Notes under the pieces: model-generated
Told to the model about the DNA's origin: nothing
Databases searched by the model: none
Seen by the model: only the letters and a program-made list of their open reading frames with translations
In this document: positions 1-5,329 of the stretch, piece by piece
Numbering within the stretch: the stretch's first letter is position 1
Layout: the number at the start of each line of letters is the position of its first letter
Assembly: GCA_021779235.1 (NCBI GenBank)
Contig: JAJYBA010000117.1
Location: 1-5,329 of the forward strand
Origin: Bacillota bacterium
GTDB lineage: Bacteria; Bacillota; Clostridia; Clostridiales; Clostridiaceae
DNA length: 5,329 nt
Reading direction: 5' to 3'
Made by a program: the position numbers and the translations under genes

Positions 1-1186
1 GTTTTCTTAGGTATTCGATTCGGTACTGATCATGTACCCTTCCATCTTCTAATTTATCATAAGCTCCTAAACCATTTTCAGTTACAATAAGAGGCAGTCT
101 ATATCTTGAATAGATTTCTCGTGCTGTTGCTCTAAAGCCTTCAGGATCTATCTCCCAGCCAAACTCTGTAGCCTTAAGGTTAGGGTTTTTAAATCCTTTA
201 TATAATCCTGGTACATCAAAAACCTTTTGCTGATCTCCTTTTCCTTCATTTGCATCTACTTCATTATTAGCTTGTACCGTAGCCGTATTGTAATAATTGA
301 AACCAATGAAATCTGGTTTTCCTGATGCTAAAATTTCCATATCGCCTTCCTGTATTTCTGGAACTGCATCGATTTCTTCTAAATACGACAAAACTAAATT
401 ATTATATTTCCCATAAACCGCCATATCTAAATATAACCAATTTCTAATTGCATTTAAATTTTGAGCTGCCAAATTGTCTTCCGGTTTACAACTTGCTGGA
501 TATACTAAAGAAATATTTGGAGCAGGTCCAATTTTAGCATCTTTAATCATTTCATGACATAATGCCATTGCCTTTGCTTGAGCTAGAAGCATATGATGAT
601 TTTGTTGATATAATTCTTTTTGTATATTAGTGCAACCTTCTGGAATCATTGTTGTTCCGATAACATCACCCATTAGTGTTAATACGTTTTGTTCATTTAT
701 AGTTAACCAATACTTAACCCTATCTCCAAAGTTCTCATACATAACCTTTGCAAAATTTACAAACCAATCAACAGATTCTCTCTTCGACCAACCTCCCCTT
801 TTATCAAGCGCTGCTGGCATATCAAAGTGAAACATTGTAACTAATGGAATTATGTCATACTTTAAGCATTCATTTATGAGATTATTGTAATATTCTACTC
901 CTTTAGTATTTACCTCTCCTGTTCCTTCTGGAATTAATCTTGACCAAGAAATAGAAAATCTATAAACCTTGAAGCCCATTTCTGCCATTAAAGCAACATC
1001 TTCTTTATAACGGTGATATTGGTCTGCACATACATCTAATTCTGAAGTTCCTTCTGGCACCTTTTTAACATCCTGACAGGATGGTCCTTTGCCATCTATT
1101 AAATTTGCGCCTTCAACTTGATAGGCAGAAGTGGATGCACCCCATAAAAAATTTTGTGGAAAAGCTTTTAATCTCTTATGTAACAT
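1..1186 (-). CDS. GH1 beta-glucosidase / 6-phospho-beta-glucosidase, C-terminus cut by window edge
   Basis: Glycoside hydrolase family 1 enzyme, expected to be cytoplasmic and to hydrolyse beta-glucosides or their 6-phosphates by a retaining mechanism in a (beta/alpha)8 barrel. I translated 395 uninterrupted codons from the ATG at 1186. Visible family marks are the N-terminal FLWGASTSAYQVEGA signature (residues 13-27), YRFSISWSRLIPEG (75-88), the substrate-binding MFHFDMP segment (118-124), the acid/base glutamate E165 in TINEQ, FNYYNT (296-301), and the nucleophile E370 in VTENG. GH1 proteins are usually about 450-480 residues, so roughly 60-90 residues are missing, including the loop whose Ser/Lys/Tyr residues mark phospho-specific enzymes. 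Specificity therefore cannot be settled here. The GKGPSCQDVKKVPEGTS stretch and TINEQ resemble Firmicute 6-phospho-beta-glucosidases as I remember them, so phospho-glucoside use after PTS uptake is my preferred inference. The start is supported by AAGGAG at 1202-1197, 10 bases upstream. The gene diverges from the lipoprotein at 1404. Confidence 0.95.
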   Translation of the reverse strand, partial: MLHKRLKAFPQNFLWGASTSAYQVEGANLIDGKGPSCQDVKKVPEGTSELDVCADQYHRYKEDVALMAEMGFKVYRFSISWSRLIPEGTGEVNTKGVEYYNNLINECLKYDIIPLVTMFHFDMPAALDKRGGWSKRESVDWFVNFAKVMYENFGDRVKYWLTINEQNVLTLMGDVIGTTMIPEGCTNIQKELYQQNHHMLLAQAKAMALCHEMIKDAKIGPAPNISLVYPASCKPEDNLAAQNLNAIRNWLYLDMAVYGKYNNLVLSYLEEIDAVPEIQEGDMEILASGKPDFIGFNYYNTATVQANNEVDANEGKGDQQKVFDVPGLYKGFKNPNLKATEFGWEIDPEGFRATAREIYSRYRLPLIVTENGLGAYDKLEDGRVHDQYRIEYLRK

Positions 1187-1249
1187 ATTATCAACTCTCC
1201 TTATATTTATTATTTATAAAATTAATACATATTTCATTCTTATAATTTT

Positions 1250-1277
1250 ATTATAGACATTATTTTCAATAATACAA
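1250..1277 (-). promoter_or_regulatory. Candidate proximal promoter of the GH1 gene
   Basis: Read on the minus strand, TTGTAT (1277-1272) and a perfect TATAAT (1255-1250) are separated by 16 bases. This is a good match to a vegetative sigma-A promoter. It would start transcription near 1243 and give a leader of about 57 bases before the ATG at 1186. The region is very AT-rich, so chance -10 matches are common. Confidence 0.5.
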
Positions 1278-1279
1278 AT

Positions 1280-1307
1280 GTTATAATCTCAAACTGTATT
1301 GATACAA
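1280..1307 (-). promoter_or_regulatory. Possible distal GH1 promoter overlapping a TGTAT/ATACA palindrome
   Basis: On the minus strand, a second TTGTAT (1307-1302) lies 16 bases from TATAAC (1285-1280). It has the same spacing as the proximal candidate and sits 30 bp further upstream. The interrupted palindrome TGTATTGATACA (1295-1306) covers most of this -35 box and part of the spacer. That is a typical place for a repressor operator and resembles the GT..AC operators of HutC-type GntR regulators that control sugar genes. The arms are only 5 bp, so this is a suggestion. I saw no BglG/LicT-type antiterminator hairpin in the leader. Confidence 0.25.
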
Positions 1308-1357
1308 TTTTAACTTATCGTAAATAATAAATTTACTTGTAACACATATTAGGCACC

Positions 1358-1384
1358 TTGAATAAAATATAAAATGGTTATAAT
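1358..1384 (+). promoter_or_regulatory. Candidate promoter of the lipoprotein gene
   Basis: TTGAAT (1358-1363) and a perfect TATAAT (1379-1384) precede the lipoprotein gene with a 15-base spacer, shorter than the ideal 17. Transcription would begin near 1391, almost at the ribosome binding site GGAGGA (1391-1396), so the leader would be only about 13 bases. The tight geometry makes this uncertain. An alternative -10, TATAAA at 1368-1373, has no clear -35 partner. Confidence 0.35.
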
Positions 1385-1403
1385 TTAGCTGGAGGAAATA
1401 TTT

Positions 1404-1976
1404 ATGAAAATCAATAAATTATTCTTACCTCTTTGCATTATTTTTATTTGTTTTATTTTAACGGCTTGTAATAATTTGAATCCTAATACTTTTAATCCTA
1501 GCCCAAGTAATAGTTCTGATTCTAATAGTAATTCAAAGAATAATTCTAACAATACTAGTAATTCTAATTCTAATTCTAACAACAACATTAATTCTAACTC
1601 TAACTCTAACTCTAACTCAAACTCTAATTCTAATTCTAACAGTAACTCTAACTCAAGCTCTAATAATTCTGAGCTTCAAAACTTCATCAACGTTGTTAAA
1701 AACAGTACTTATGGAAACTATACAAATAAAAGTATGGGGCAGGCAATTCAAGGAATGATAGAAAATCCTCGATGGAGTGCTTACTCAGGAACTGATGGGA
1801 ATTACTACGTAAGAGCAGAAGGTACAGCCTATTATAACAATTCACCTGCTTATACAATCATAACCTTCAAGATGCTTAGTAGCACTACCTATTCAATATA
1901 TGCATTATCTGTTGATGGCGTTTTCCAAAATCAGTCCAGTTTAAATGGTTTTTTAGAAGCTGCTTATTCAAATTAA
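1404..1976 (+). CDS. Secreted lipoprotein with Ser-Asn repeat linker and small C-terminal domain
   Basis: A 190-residue protein predicted to be anchored to the outer face of the membrane through a lipidated cysteine. Residues 1-21 form a type II signal peptide (positive MKINK start, hydrophobic core 6-19) ending in the lipobox LTAC, with C22 as the lipidated residue. Residues 23-89 are low complexity, rich in Ser, Asn and Pro, becoming almost pure Ser-Asn from 52 to 89; this is probably a flexible spacer through the cell wall. Residues 90-190 look like a folded domain: a helical ELQNFINVVKNS segment, YGNYTNKSMGQAI, NPRW (121-124), then strand-like Tyr- and Thr-rich stretches and the ending LNGFLEAAYSN. 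This order (tightly spaced G-Y-T start, NPxW, aromatic strands, closing Q-N segment) resembles a small domain I recall at the C-terminus of Firmicute lipoproteins and zinc-ribbon membrane proteins, whose function is unknown to me. GGAGGA at 1391-1396, 7 bases before the ATG, fixes the start. It converges with glnS across a shared terminator. Confidence 0.9.
   Translation: MKINKLFLPLCIIFICFILTACNNLNPNTFNPSPSNSSDSNSNSKNNSNNTSNSNSNSNNNINSNSNSNSNSNSNSNSNSNSNSSSNNSELQNFINVVKNSTYGNYTNKSMGQAIQGMIENPRWSAYSGTDGNYYVRAEGTAYYNNSPAYTIITFKMLSSTTYSIYALSVDGVFQNQSSLNGFLEAAYSN
1557..1652 (+). repeat. Degenerate TCTAAY hexanucleotide tract encoding (Ser-Asn)n
   Basis: Within the lipoprotein gene, codons 52-83 repeat Ser-Asn, written mainly as TCT followed by AAT or AAC, with a break at Asn-Asn-Asn-Ile (codons 59-62). 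From 1593 to 1616 four identical TCTAAC units follow one another. A few AGT and TCA serine codons show that the tract has begun to diverge. The unit is six bases, so gain or loss of units would change linker length without shifting the frame. Confidence 0.9.
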
Positions 1977-1990
1977 TTTGATAGCTTTAT

Positions 1991-2056
1991 ATAAAATAAA
2001 AGAGGAACTAAGAGTGAAACAATACCTTCAACTACTTAATTCCTCTTTCATTTTAT
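1991..2056. terminator. Bidirectional terminator between the lipoprotein gene and glnS
   Basis: Arms 1991-2012 and 2035-2056 form a 22-position stem around a 22-base loop. The GC-containing part pairs AGAGGAA with TTCCTCT, and U-rich sequence follows on both strands (CTCTTTCATTTTATT on plus, CTCTTTTATTTTATA on minus). Two positions, 1998/2049 and 2008/2039, are A-C or C-A mismatches in plus-strand RNA but G-U wobbles in minus-strand RNA. The hairpin is therefore fully paired only for the glnS transcript. It probably ends both convergent genes, with glnS as the better-fitted user. Confidence 0.8.
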
Positions 2057-2078
2057 TAAATTTTATAGAGTATCTATC

Positions 2079-3746
2079 CTATTTTTTATCTATTTTAAAT
2101 GAACTCTTAAGTGATACAATTCTATTAAATACAAGTTTTTCTTCTGTAGTATATTTTGAATCTACAGTAAAAAATCCATTTCTTATTAGTTGGAATTTAT
2201 CTTGAACCTTTGCATTTTCTATAGCTACAGGTTCAATAAAGCCTTGGAGTATTTCTAGAGATTTAGGATTTATTTGCTCTAAAAAGTTTTTTCCTTCATT
2301 TTCTTCTATATCATCTAATATTAAAGGTTCAAACAATCTAAATTCAGCTGTTTTCGCTGTTTTTGCCTCTACCCAATGAATTGTTGCTTTTACCTTCCTT
2401 CCGGTAAAACCAGAACCAGACTTTGTATCAGGATCATAAGTACAATGTACCTCTACTACCTCTCCATTTTCATCTTTTATAAAGCCTGTGCATTTAGCAA
2501 AATATCCACCCTTTAATCTCACTTCATTTCCAGGAAATAATCTGAAATATTTTTTAACTGGAACTTCCATAAAATCTTCTCTTTCTATATACAGTTCCCT
2601 TGAAAATGGGACAAGCCTTTTACCTTGTGCTTCGTCATTTGCATTATTTTCAATTTCTAATAATTCTGTCTGATCTTCTGGATAATTTGTTATAATTAAT
2701 TTTAAAGGTCTCATTACTGCCATTGCAGCCTGTGCTTTTAATTGCACATCTTCCCTTATAAAATATTCAAGCATTTGTGAATCTACAGTTGAATTAGACT
2801 TAGCAACACCAATTGCACTACAAAAGTTTCTTATAGCTTCCTTTGTGTAACCCTTTCTTCTTAAGCCACAAATAGTTGGCATTCTAGGATCATCCCATCC
2901 ATCAACTATTTTTTCATCTACAAGTTGCTTTAATTTTCTTTTGCTCATAACAGTATTAGTTATATTTAATCTTGCAAATTCAAATTGCCTTGGAACAAAT
3001 TCCATTTCACATTCTTTTACTATCCAATCGTAAAGTGGTCTGTGATCCTCAAATTCCAAAGTGCATATTGAATGTGTTACCCCTTCTATAGCATCTTCAA
3101 TAGGATGAGCAAAATCATACATTGGATATATGCACCATTTATCTTTTGTATTATGATGCTCGGTATGAGCTATTCTATATAGTATAGGATCTCTTAAATT
3201 AATATTTGGAGAAGACATATCTATTTTTGCTCTTAATACTTTTTCTCCATCTTTAAATTCTCCATTTTTCATGCTTTCAAACAACTGAAGATTTTCTTCA
3301 ATGGTTCTATTTCTATATGGACTATCTTTTCCACCTTCAGTTAAGGTTCCTCTATATTCTCTCATTTCTTCAGGTGATAAATCACAAACATATGCTAAAC
3401 CTTTTTTAATTAAAAGAGTAGCCTTTTCATACATTGTATCAAAATAATTAGATGCAAAATATATTCCATCCCAATTACCGCCTAGCCATTTCACGTCTTC
3501 TTTTATAGATTCAACGTACTCTGTATCTTCCTTTATTGGGTTTGTATCGTCAAATCTTAGATTAAATTTCCCTTTAAACTCTTCTGAAAGAGCAGAGTTT
3601 AATATTATTGATTTAGCATGACCAATATGCAAATACCCGTTTGGTTCAGGAGGGAAACGAGTTATCACTTGTTTACATTTTCCAGTATTTAAATCATCAA
3701 TAATAATATTTCTTATAAAATTGGAAGGACTTATTTCATTAGACAT
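2079..3746 (-). CDS. glnS: Glutaminyl-tRNA synthetase (GlnRS)
   Basis: Cytoplasmic class I aminoacyl-tRNA synthetase that joins glutamine to tRNA-Gln using ATP. The 555-residue protein is complete and close to the 554 residues of the E. coli enzyme. The Rossmann catalytic domain has the HIGH motif in PPEPNGYLHIGHAKSI (residues 32-47), then RFDDTNP (64-70), CIYPMYDFAHPIEDA (205-219) and CTLEFEDHRPLYDW (228-241). The KMSKS loop is the GlnRS form VMSKR (266-270), followed by GWDDPRMPT (283-291). The region from about 343 to 550 corresponds to the two beta-barrel anticodon-binding domains, with CTYDPDTKSG at 435-444. These motifs are those of GlnRS rather than of bacterial GluRS. AAGGGG at 3759-3754, 7 bases before the ATG, supports the start. 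Many Firmicutes make Gln-tRNA-Gln indirectly with GatCAB, but some clostridia also carry a GlnRS of proteobacterial type. The gene has its own promoter and a downstream hairpin, so it is probably monocistronic. Confidence 0.98.
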   Translation of the reverse strand: MSNEISPSNFIRNIIIDDLNTGKCKQVITRFPPEPNGYLHIGHAKSIILNSALSEEFKGKFNLRFDDTNPIKEDTEYVESIKEDVKWLGGNWDGIYFASNYFDTMYEKATLLIKKGLAYVCDLSPEEMREYRGTLTEGGKDSPYRNRTIEENLQLFESMKNGEFKDGEKVLRAKIDMSSPNINLRDPILYRIAHTEHHNTKDKWCIYPMYDFAHPIEDAIEGVTHSICTLEFEDHRPLYDWIVKECEMEFVPRQFEFARLNITNTVMSKRKLKQLVDEKIVDGWDDPRMPTICGLRRKGYTKEAIRNFCSAIGVAKSNSTVDSQMLEYFIREDVQLKAQAAMAVMRPLKLIITNYPEDQTELLEIENNANDEAQGKRLVPFSRELYIEREDFMEVPVKKYFRLFPGNEVRLKGGYFAKCTGFIKDENGEVVEVHCTYDPDTKSGSGFTGRKVKATIHWVEAKTAKTAEFRLFEPLILDDIEENEGKNFLEQINPKSLEILQGFIEPVAIENAKVQDKFQLIRNGFFTVDSKYTTEEKLVFNRIVSLKSSFKIDKK

Positions 3747-3798
3747 TTTCTTACCCCTTTTGCTTTCATGTATATGATTCTTTACAAATTATAGTATT

Positions 3799-3827
3799 AT
3801 TATACCTACACATATGTTTATTGTAAA
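3799..3827 (-). promoter_or_regulatory. glnS promoter
   Basis: On the minus strand, TTTACA (3827-3822) and a perfect TATAAT (3804-3799) are separated by exactly 17 bases, a near-consensus sigma-A promoter. Transcription would start near 3792, leaving a leader of about 45 bases. That is too short for a T-box riboswitch, so the gene is probably expressed constitutively or controlled at the promoter. The first three bases of the -35 box are also the outer end of the adjacent hairpin arm. Confidence 0.75.
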
Positions 3828-3879
3828 TAGAACCTGTACAGTTTTAATTTCATAAGAACTGTACAGGTTCTATTTTTTT
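3825..3879. terminator. 19-bp perfect hairpin between the YhgE/Pip-like gene and glnS
   Basis: Arms 3825-3843 and 3857-3875 are perfectly complementary over 19 bp and enclose 13 bases. In plus-strand RNA the stem extends by a U-G and a U-A pair (3844/3856, 3845/3855), and a run of seven T (3873-3879) follows, the textbook terminator form. In minus-strand RNA, the direction of the gene that ends at 3878, the trailing sequence is only U-rich (CTATTTACAATAAA) and the A-run lies upstream of the stem. It probably terminates the upstream gene, perhaps in both directions. The stop codon TAA at 3880-3878 lies at the stem base. Confidence 0.7.
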
Positions 3880-5329
3880 AAGCTGCTTTTGCTGCTTTTG
3901 TTTCCACTTTTCTATTTTTAATAAGTTTAAAAGCTTCTCCAACAAAGAATCCTATAGCTAAGAAAGCTAATGTAAAGCCTACCAAAATTTTTATATCTCC
4001 AAGGAGCAAGCTATAATCTATTCCTGATATAGTCATTCTTAAACAATCAACGGAATATGTCATAGGAATCACAGAATTAATTACTCTATATATTTGTGGT
4101 GCTGTTTGTATTGGGAAAGTCCCAGCAGAAGAACCTAGTTGAATTATTAAAAATACAAACATAACTGGTGCTCCTGCAAGCCCTATAGCATTTGATACTC
4201 CAAACATAACATTAAAGAAGGTTACTGCAACAAGTATATTTAATAAATAAAATGCAGTTACATTAACCGGACTAATATTTAACACGGTTACAAGAGCAAA
4301 ACTTACAATAATAGACTGTAGGGCAACATATATTGAACCTAACAAAACTCTTATTGCAAAATTATTTAAAATCTTACCTTTAAATAATTTTAACTTTTTA
4401 GTAACTGAAAGGATTAGACTTGCAAAAAGTGCACCTATCCATAATGACAAGGATATAAAATATGGTGCTAAGCCTTGACCATAATGCTTTACTACATTTA
4501 TAGAATTATCCTTTATAGTTACTGGGTTAGAAATAAAATTAGACATATCAACAGAGCTAAATTTAAGGCTATTATTTATTTTATCATATCCAGAACTTAG
4601 TCCACTATCAAGCTTAGAAGCTCCGTCATTTGCAGTTTTTAAGCCACTATTTATAGCTTCTGCACCACTATTTAATTTATCTAATCCATCAGTTAATTGT
4701 CCAGTTTTACTAGTTACAGTACTTAAGCCTGCAAGAACGTTATTGCTTCCACTCTCCAGTGCTAATGCTCCTGAAATTAACTGACCCACTCCGTTTGCTG
4801 CTTGATTTTGTGAATTGTTTATTCCTGTAGCTATAGCTCCAATTCCATTTGAAATTTCTTCAGTACCGCTATTTAGGCTTGTTAAAGCTTCTGATAGATT
4901 ATGAACACCACCTGCTACAGCATTTAAAGGAGCTGGATTTTGACCATTTGGAGTACTTAATTGATCCAAACCATTTATTGCCTCTTCAAGCTTATATTTA
5001 TCAGCAGCACTTAAATTTGAACTTTCAATAGCTACAAGCTCAGAATGCAGTATGGCATCTGATTGTTCTACACCTGAGGTTACCTTGCTTACAGATTGAT
5101 CAAGTATTCCTGATTGCTCTGCAATAGCTGCAGTATTAGTATTTAAAGTTGAAGCACCTGAAACTAATTGAGGAATTTGTGAATTAGGTTGCGTTAAACT
5201 GTTTTTTAAAGAGTTCAATCCATTTATTAAACTAGGATAACCATTTACTATATTGGTTTCCCCAGTAGTAATAGTTTGAAGCCCTGTATAAAGCTGTTTA
5301 GCACCATCCTTTGCACTACTTGTACCAAT
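3878..5329 (-). CDS. YhgE/Pip-family membrane protein, C-terminal part (N-terminus beyond window)
   Basis: The last 483 residues of a larger integral membrane protein; the frame is open to the right edge. Family members (Bacillus YhgE, lactococcal phage infection protein Pip) are usually about 700-900 residues, with one N-terminal membrane segment, a long extracellular coiled region and a C-terminal ABC-2-permease-like membrane domain. Numbering from the window edge, residues 1 to about 260 are extracellular, with glycines spaced exactly seven apart (155, 162, 169; 180, 187, 194, 201; 215, 222, 229, 236, 243), giving the GLxxLxSG-type repeats typical of the family. A YGQGLAPYF motif (283-291) leads into five hydrophobic segments near 288-309, 325-350, 358-378, 380-399 and 444-466, with SAGTFPIQTAP (401-411) and IPMTYSVDCLR (421-431) between the last two. 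The C-terminus is short, Lys- and Ala-rich. In lactococci Pip is needed for irreversible adsorption of some phages; other members have been linked to toxin secretion or envelope functions. Its role here is unknown. A TTG at 5218 could be mistaken for the start, but no ribosome binding site or preceding stop supports it. Confidence 0.93.
   Translation of the reverse strand: MGTSSAKDGAKQLYTGLQTITTGETNIVNGYPSLINGLNSLKNSLTQPNSQIPQLVSGASTLNTNTAAIAEQSGILDQSVSKVTSGVEQSDAILHSELVAIESSNLSAADKYKLEEAINGLDQLSTPNGQNPAPLNAVAGGVHNLSEALTSLNSGTEEISNGIGAIATGINNSQNQAANGVGQLISGALALESGSNNVLAGLSTVTSKTGQLTDGLDKLNSGAEAINSGLKTANDGASKLDSGLSSGYDKINNSLKFSSVDMSNFISNPVTIKDNSINVVKHYGQGLAPYFISLSLWIGALFASLILSVTKKLKLFKGKILNNFAIRVLLGSIYVALQSIIVSFALVTVLNISPVNVTAFYLLNILVAVTFFNVMFGVSNAIGLAGAPVMFVFLIIQLGSSAGTFPIQTAPQIYRVINSVIPMTYSVDCLRMTISGIDYSLLLGDIKILVGFTLAFLAIGFFVGEAFKLIKNRKVETKAAKAA

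Noticed and set aside
630..830. Plus-strand open frame of 66 codons
   Set aside because: It lies wholly inside the GH1 gene on the opposite strand, which has clear catalytic motifs there.
1187..1260. BglG/LicT-type antiterminator in the GH1 leader
   Set aside because: The leader is almost entirely A and T and shows no GC-containing hairpin or terminator that an antiterminator could compete with.
1385..1588. Minus-strand open frame encoding a Leu/Glu-rich peptide
   Set aside because: It is the reverse reading of the Ser-Asn hexamer tract and signal peptide of the lipoprotein gene. The repeat has no stops in this frame, and there is no sensible start context.
1557..1652. CRISPR array or non-coding satellite
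   Set aside because: The units are six bases without spacers and keep the reading frame of a lipoprotein gene with a clear signal peptide and downstream domain.
1978..2205. Plus-strand open frame of 75 codons directly after the lipoprotein gene
   Set aside because: It runs through the terminator hairpin and into the 3' end of glnS on the other strand, with no ribosome binding site.
2488..2673. Plus-strand open frame of 61 codons
   Set aside because: It is antisense to the anticodon-binding region of glnS and has no independent support.
3747..3877. T-box riboswitch in front of glnS
   Set aside because: The promoter leaves a leader of only about 45 bases, and no specifier stem or antiterminator bulge sequence is visible.
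4849..5031. Plus-strand open frame of 60 codons
   Set aside because: It is antisense to the repeat region of the YhgE/Pip-like gene; its Leu/His-rich content reflects those repeats.
1..5329. A novel multi-gene system such as phage defence, with the YhgE/Pip-like protein and the lipoprotein as parts
   Set aside because: The genes face different directions, are separated by terminators or divergent promoters, and include a housekeeping synthetase. Nothing in the sequence links them functionally.

Overview
This AT-rich window most likely comes from the chromosome of a Clostridium-like low-GC Firmicute. The evidence is strong AGGAGG-type ribosome binding sites, consensus sigma-A style promoters, codon preference for AGA, ATA and TTA, a bacterial lipoprotein, a YhgE/Pip-type membrane protein and a glutaminyl-tRNA synthetase. 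Genus and species are inferred, not proven.

Layout from left to right. Positions 1-1186 (minus strand) hold the first 395 codons of a glycoside hydrolase family 1 enzyme, whose C-terminus lies beyond the left edge. Positions 1187-1403 are a divergent intergenic region with candidate promoters for the enzyme on the minus strand and for a lipoprotein on the plus strand, plus a short palindrome that could be an operator. Positions 1404-1976 (plus) encode a small secreted lipoprotein: signal peptide with lipobox, a Ser-Asn repeat linker encoded by a degenerate TCTAAY hexamer tract, and a compact C-terminal domain of about 100 residues. A long hairpin at 1991-2056 separates it from the convergent glnS gene (2079-3746, minus). 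glnS is complete and has its own near-consensus promoter. Upstream of glnS, a 19-bp perfect hairpin (3825-3875) sits between glnS and the end of a YhgE/Pip-family membrane protein (3878-5329, minus). That protein's N-terminus is beyond the right edge.

The genes do not form an obvious shared pathway. There are four independent units: beta-glucoside use, a surface lipoprotein, tRNA charging, and an envelope protein related to ABC-2 permeases. Each is separated from its neighbours by a terminator-like hairpin or by divergent promoters. I found no convincing novel multi-gene system. The points most worth a second look are the hairpin that overlaps the glnS -35 box, the repeat-encoded linker of the lipoprotein, and the possible operator in front of the GH1 gene.
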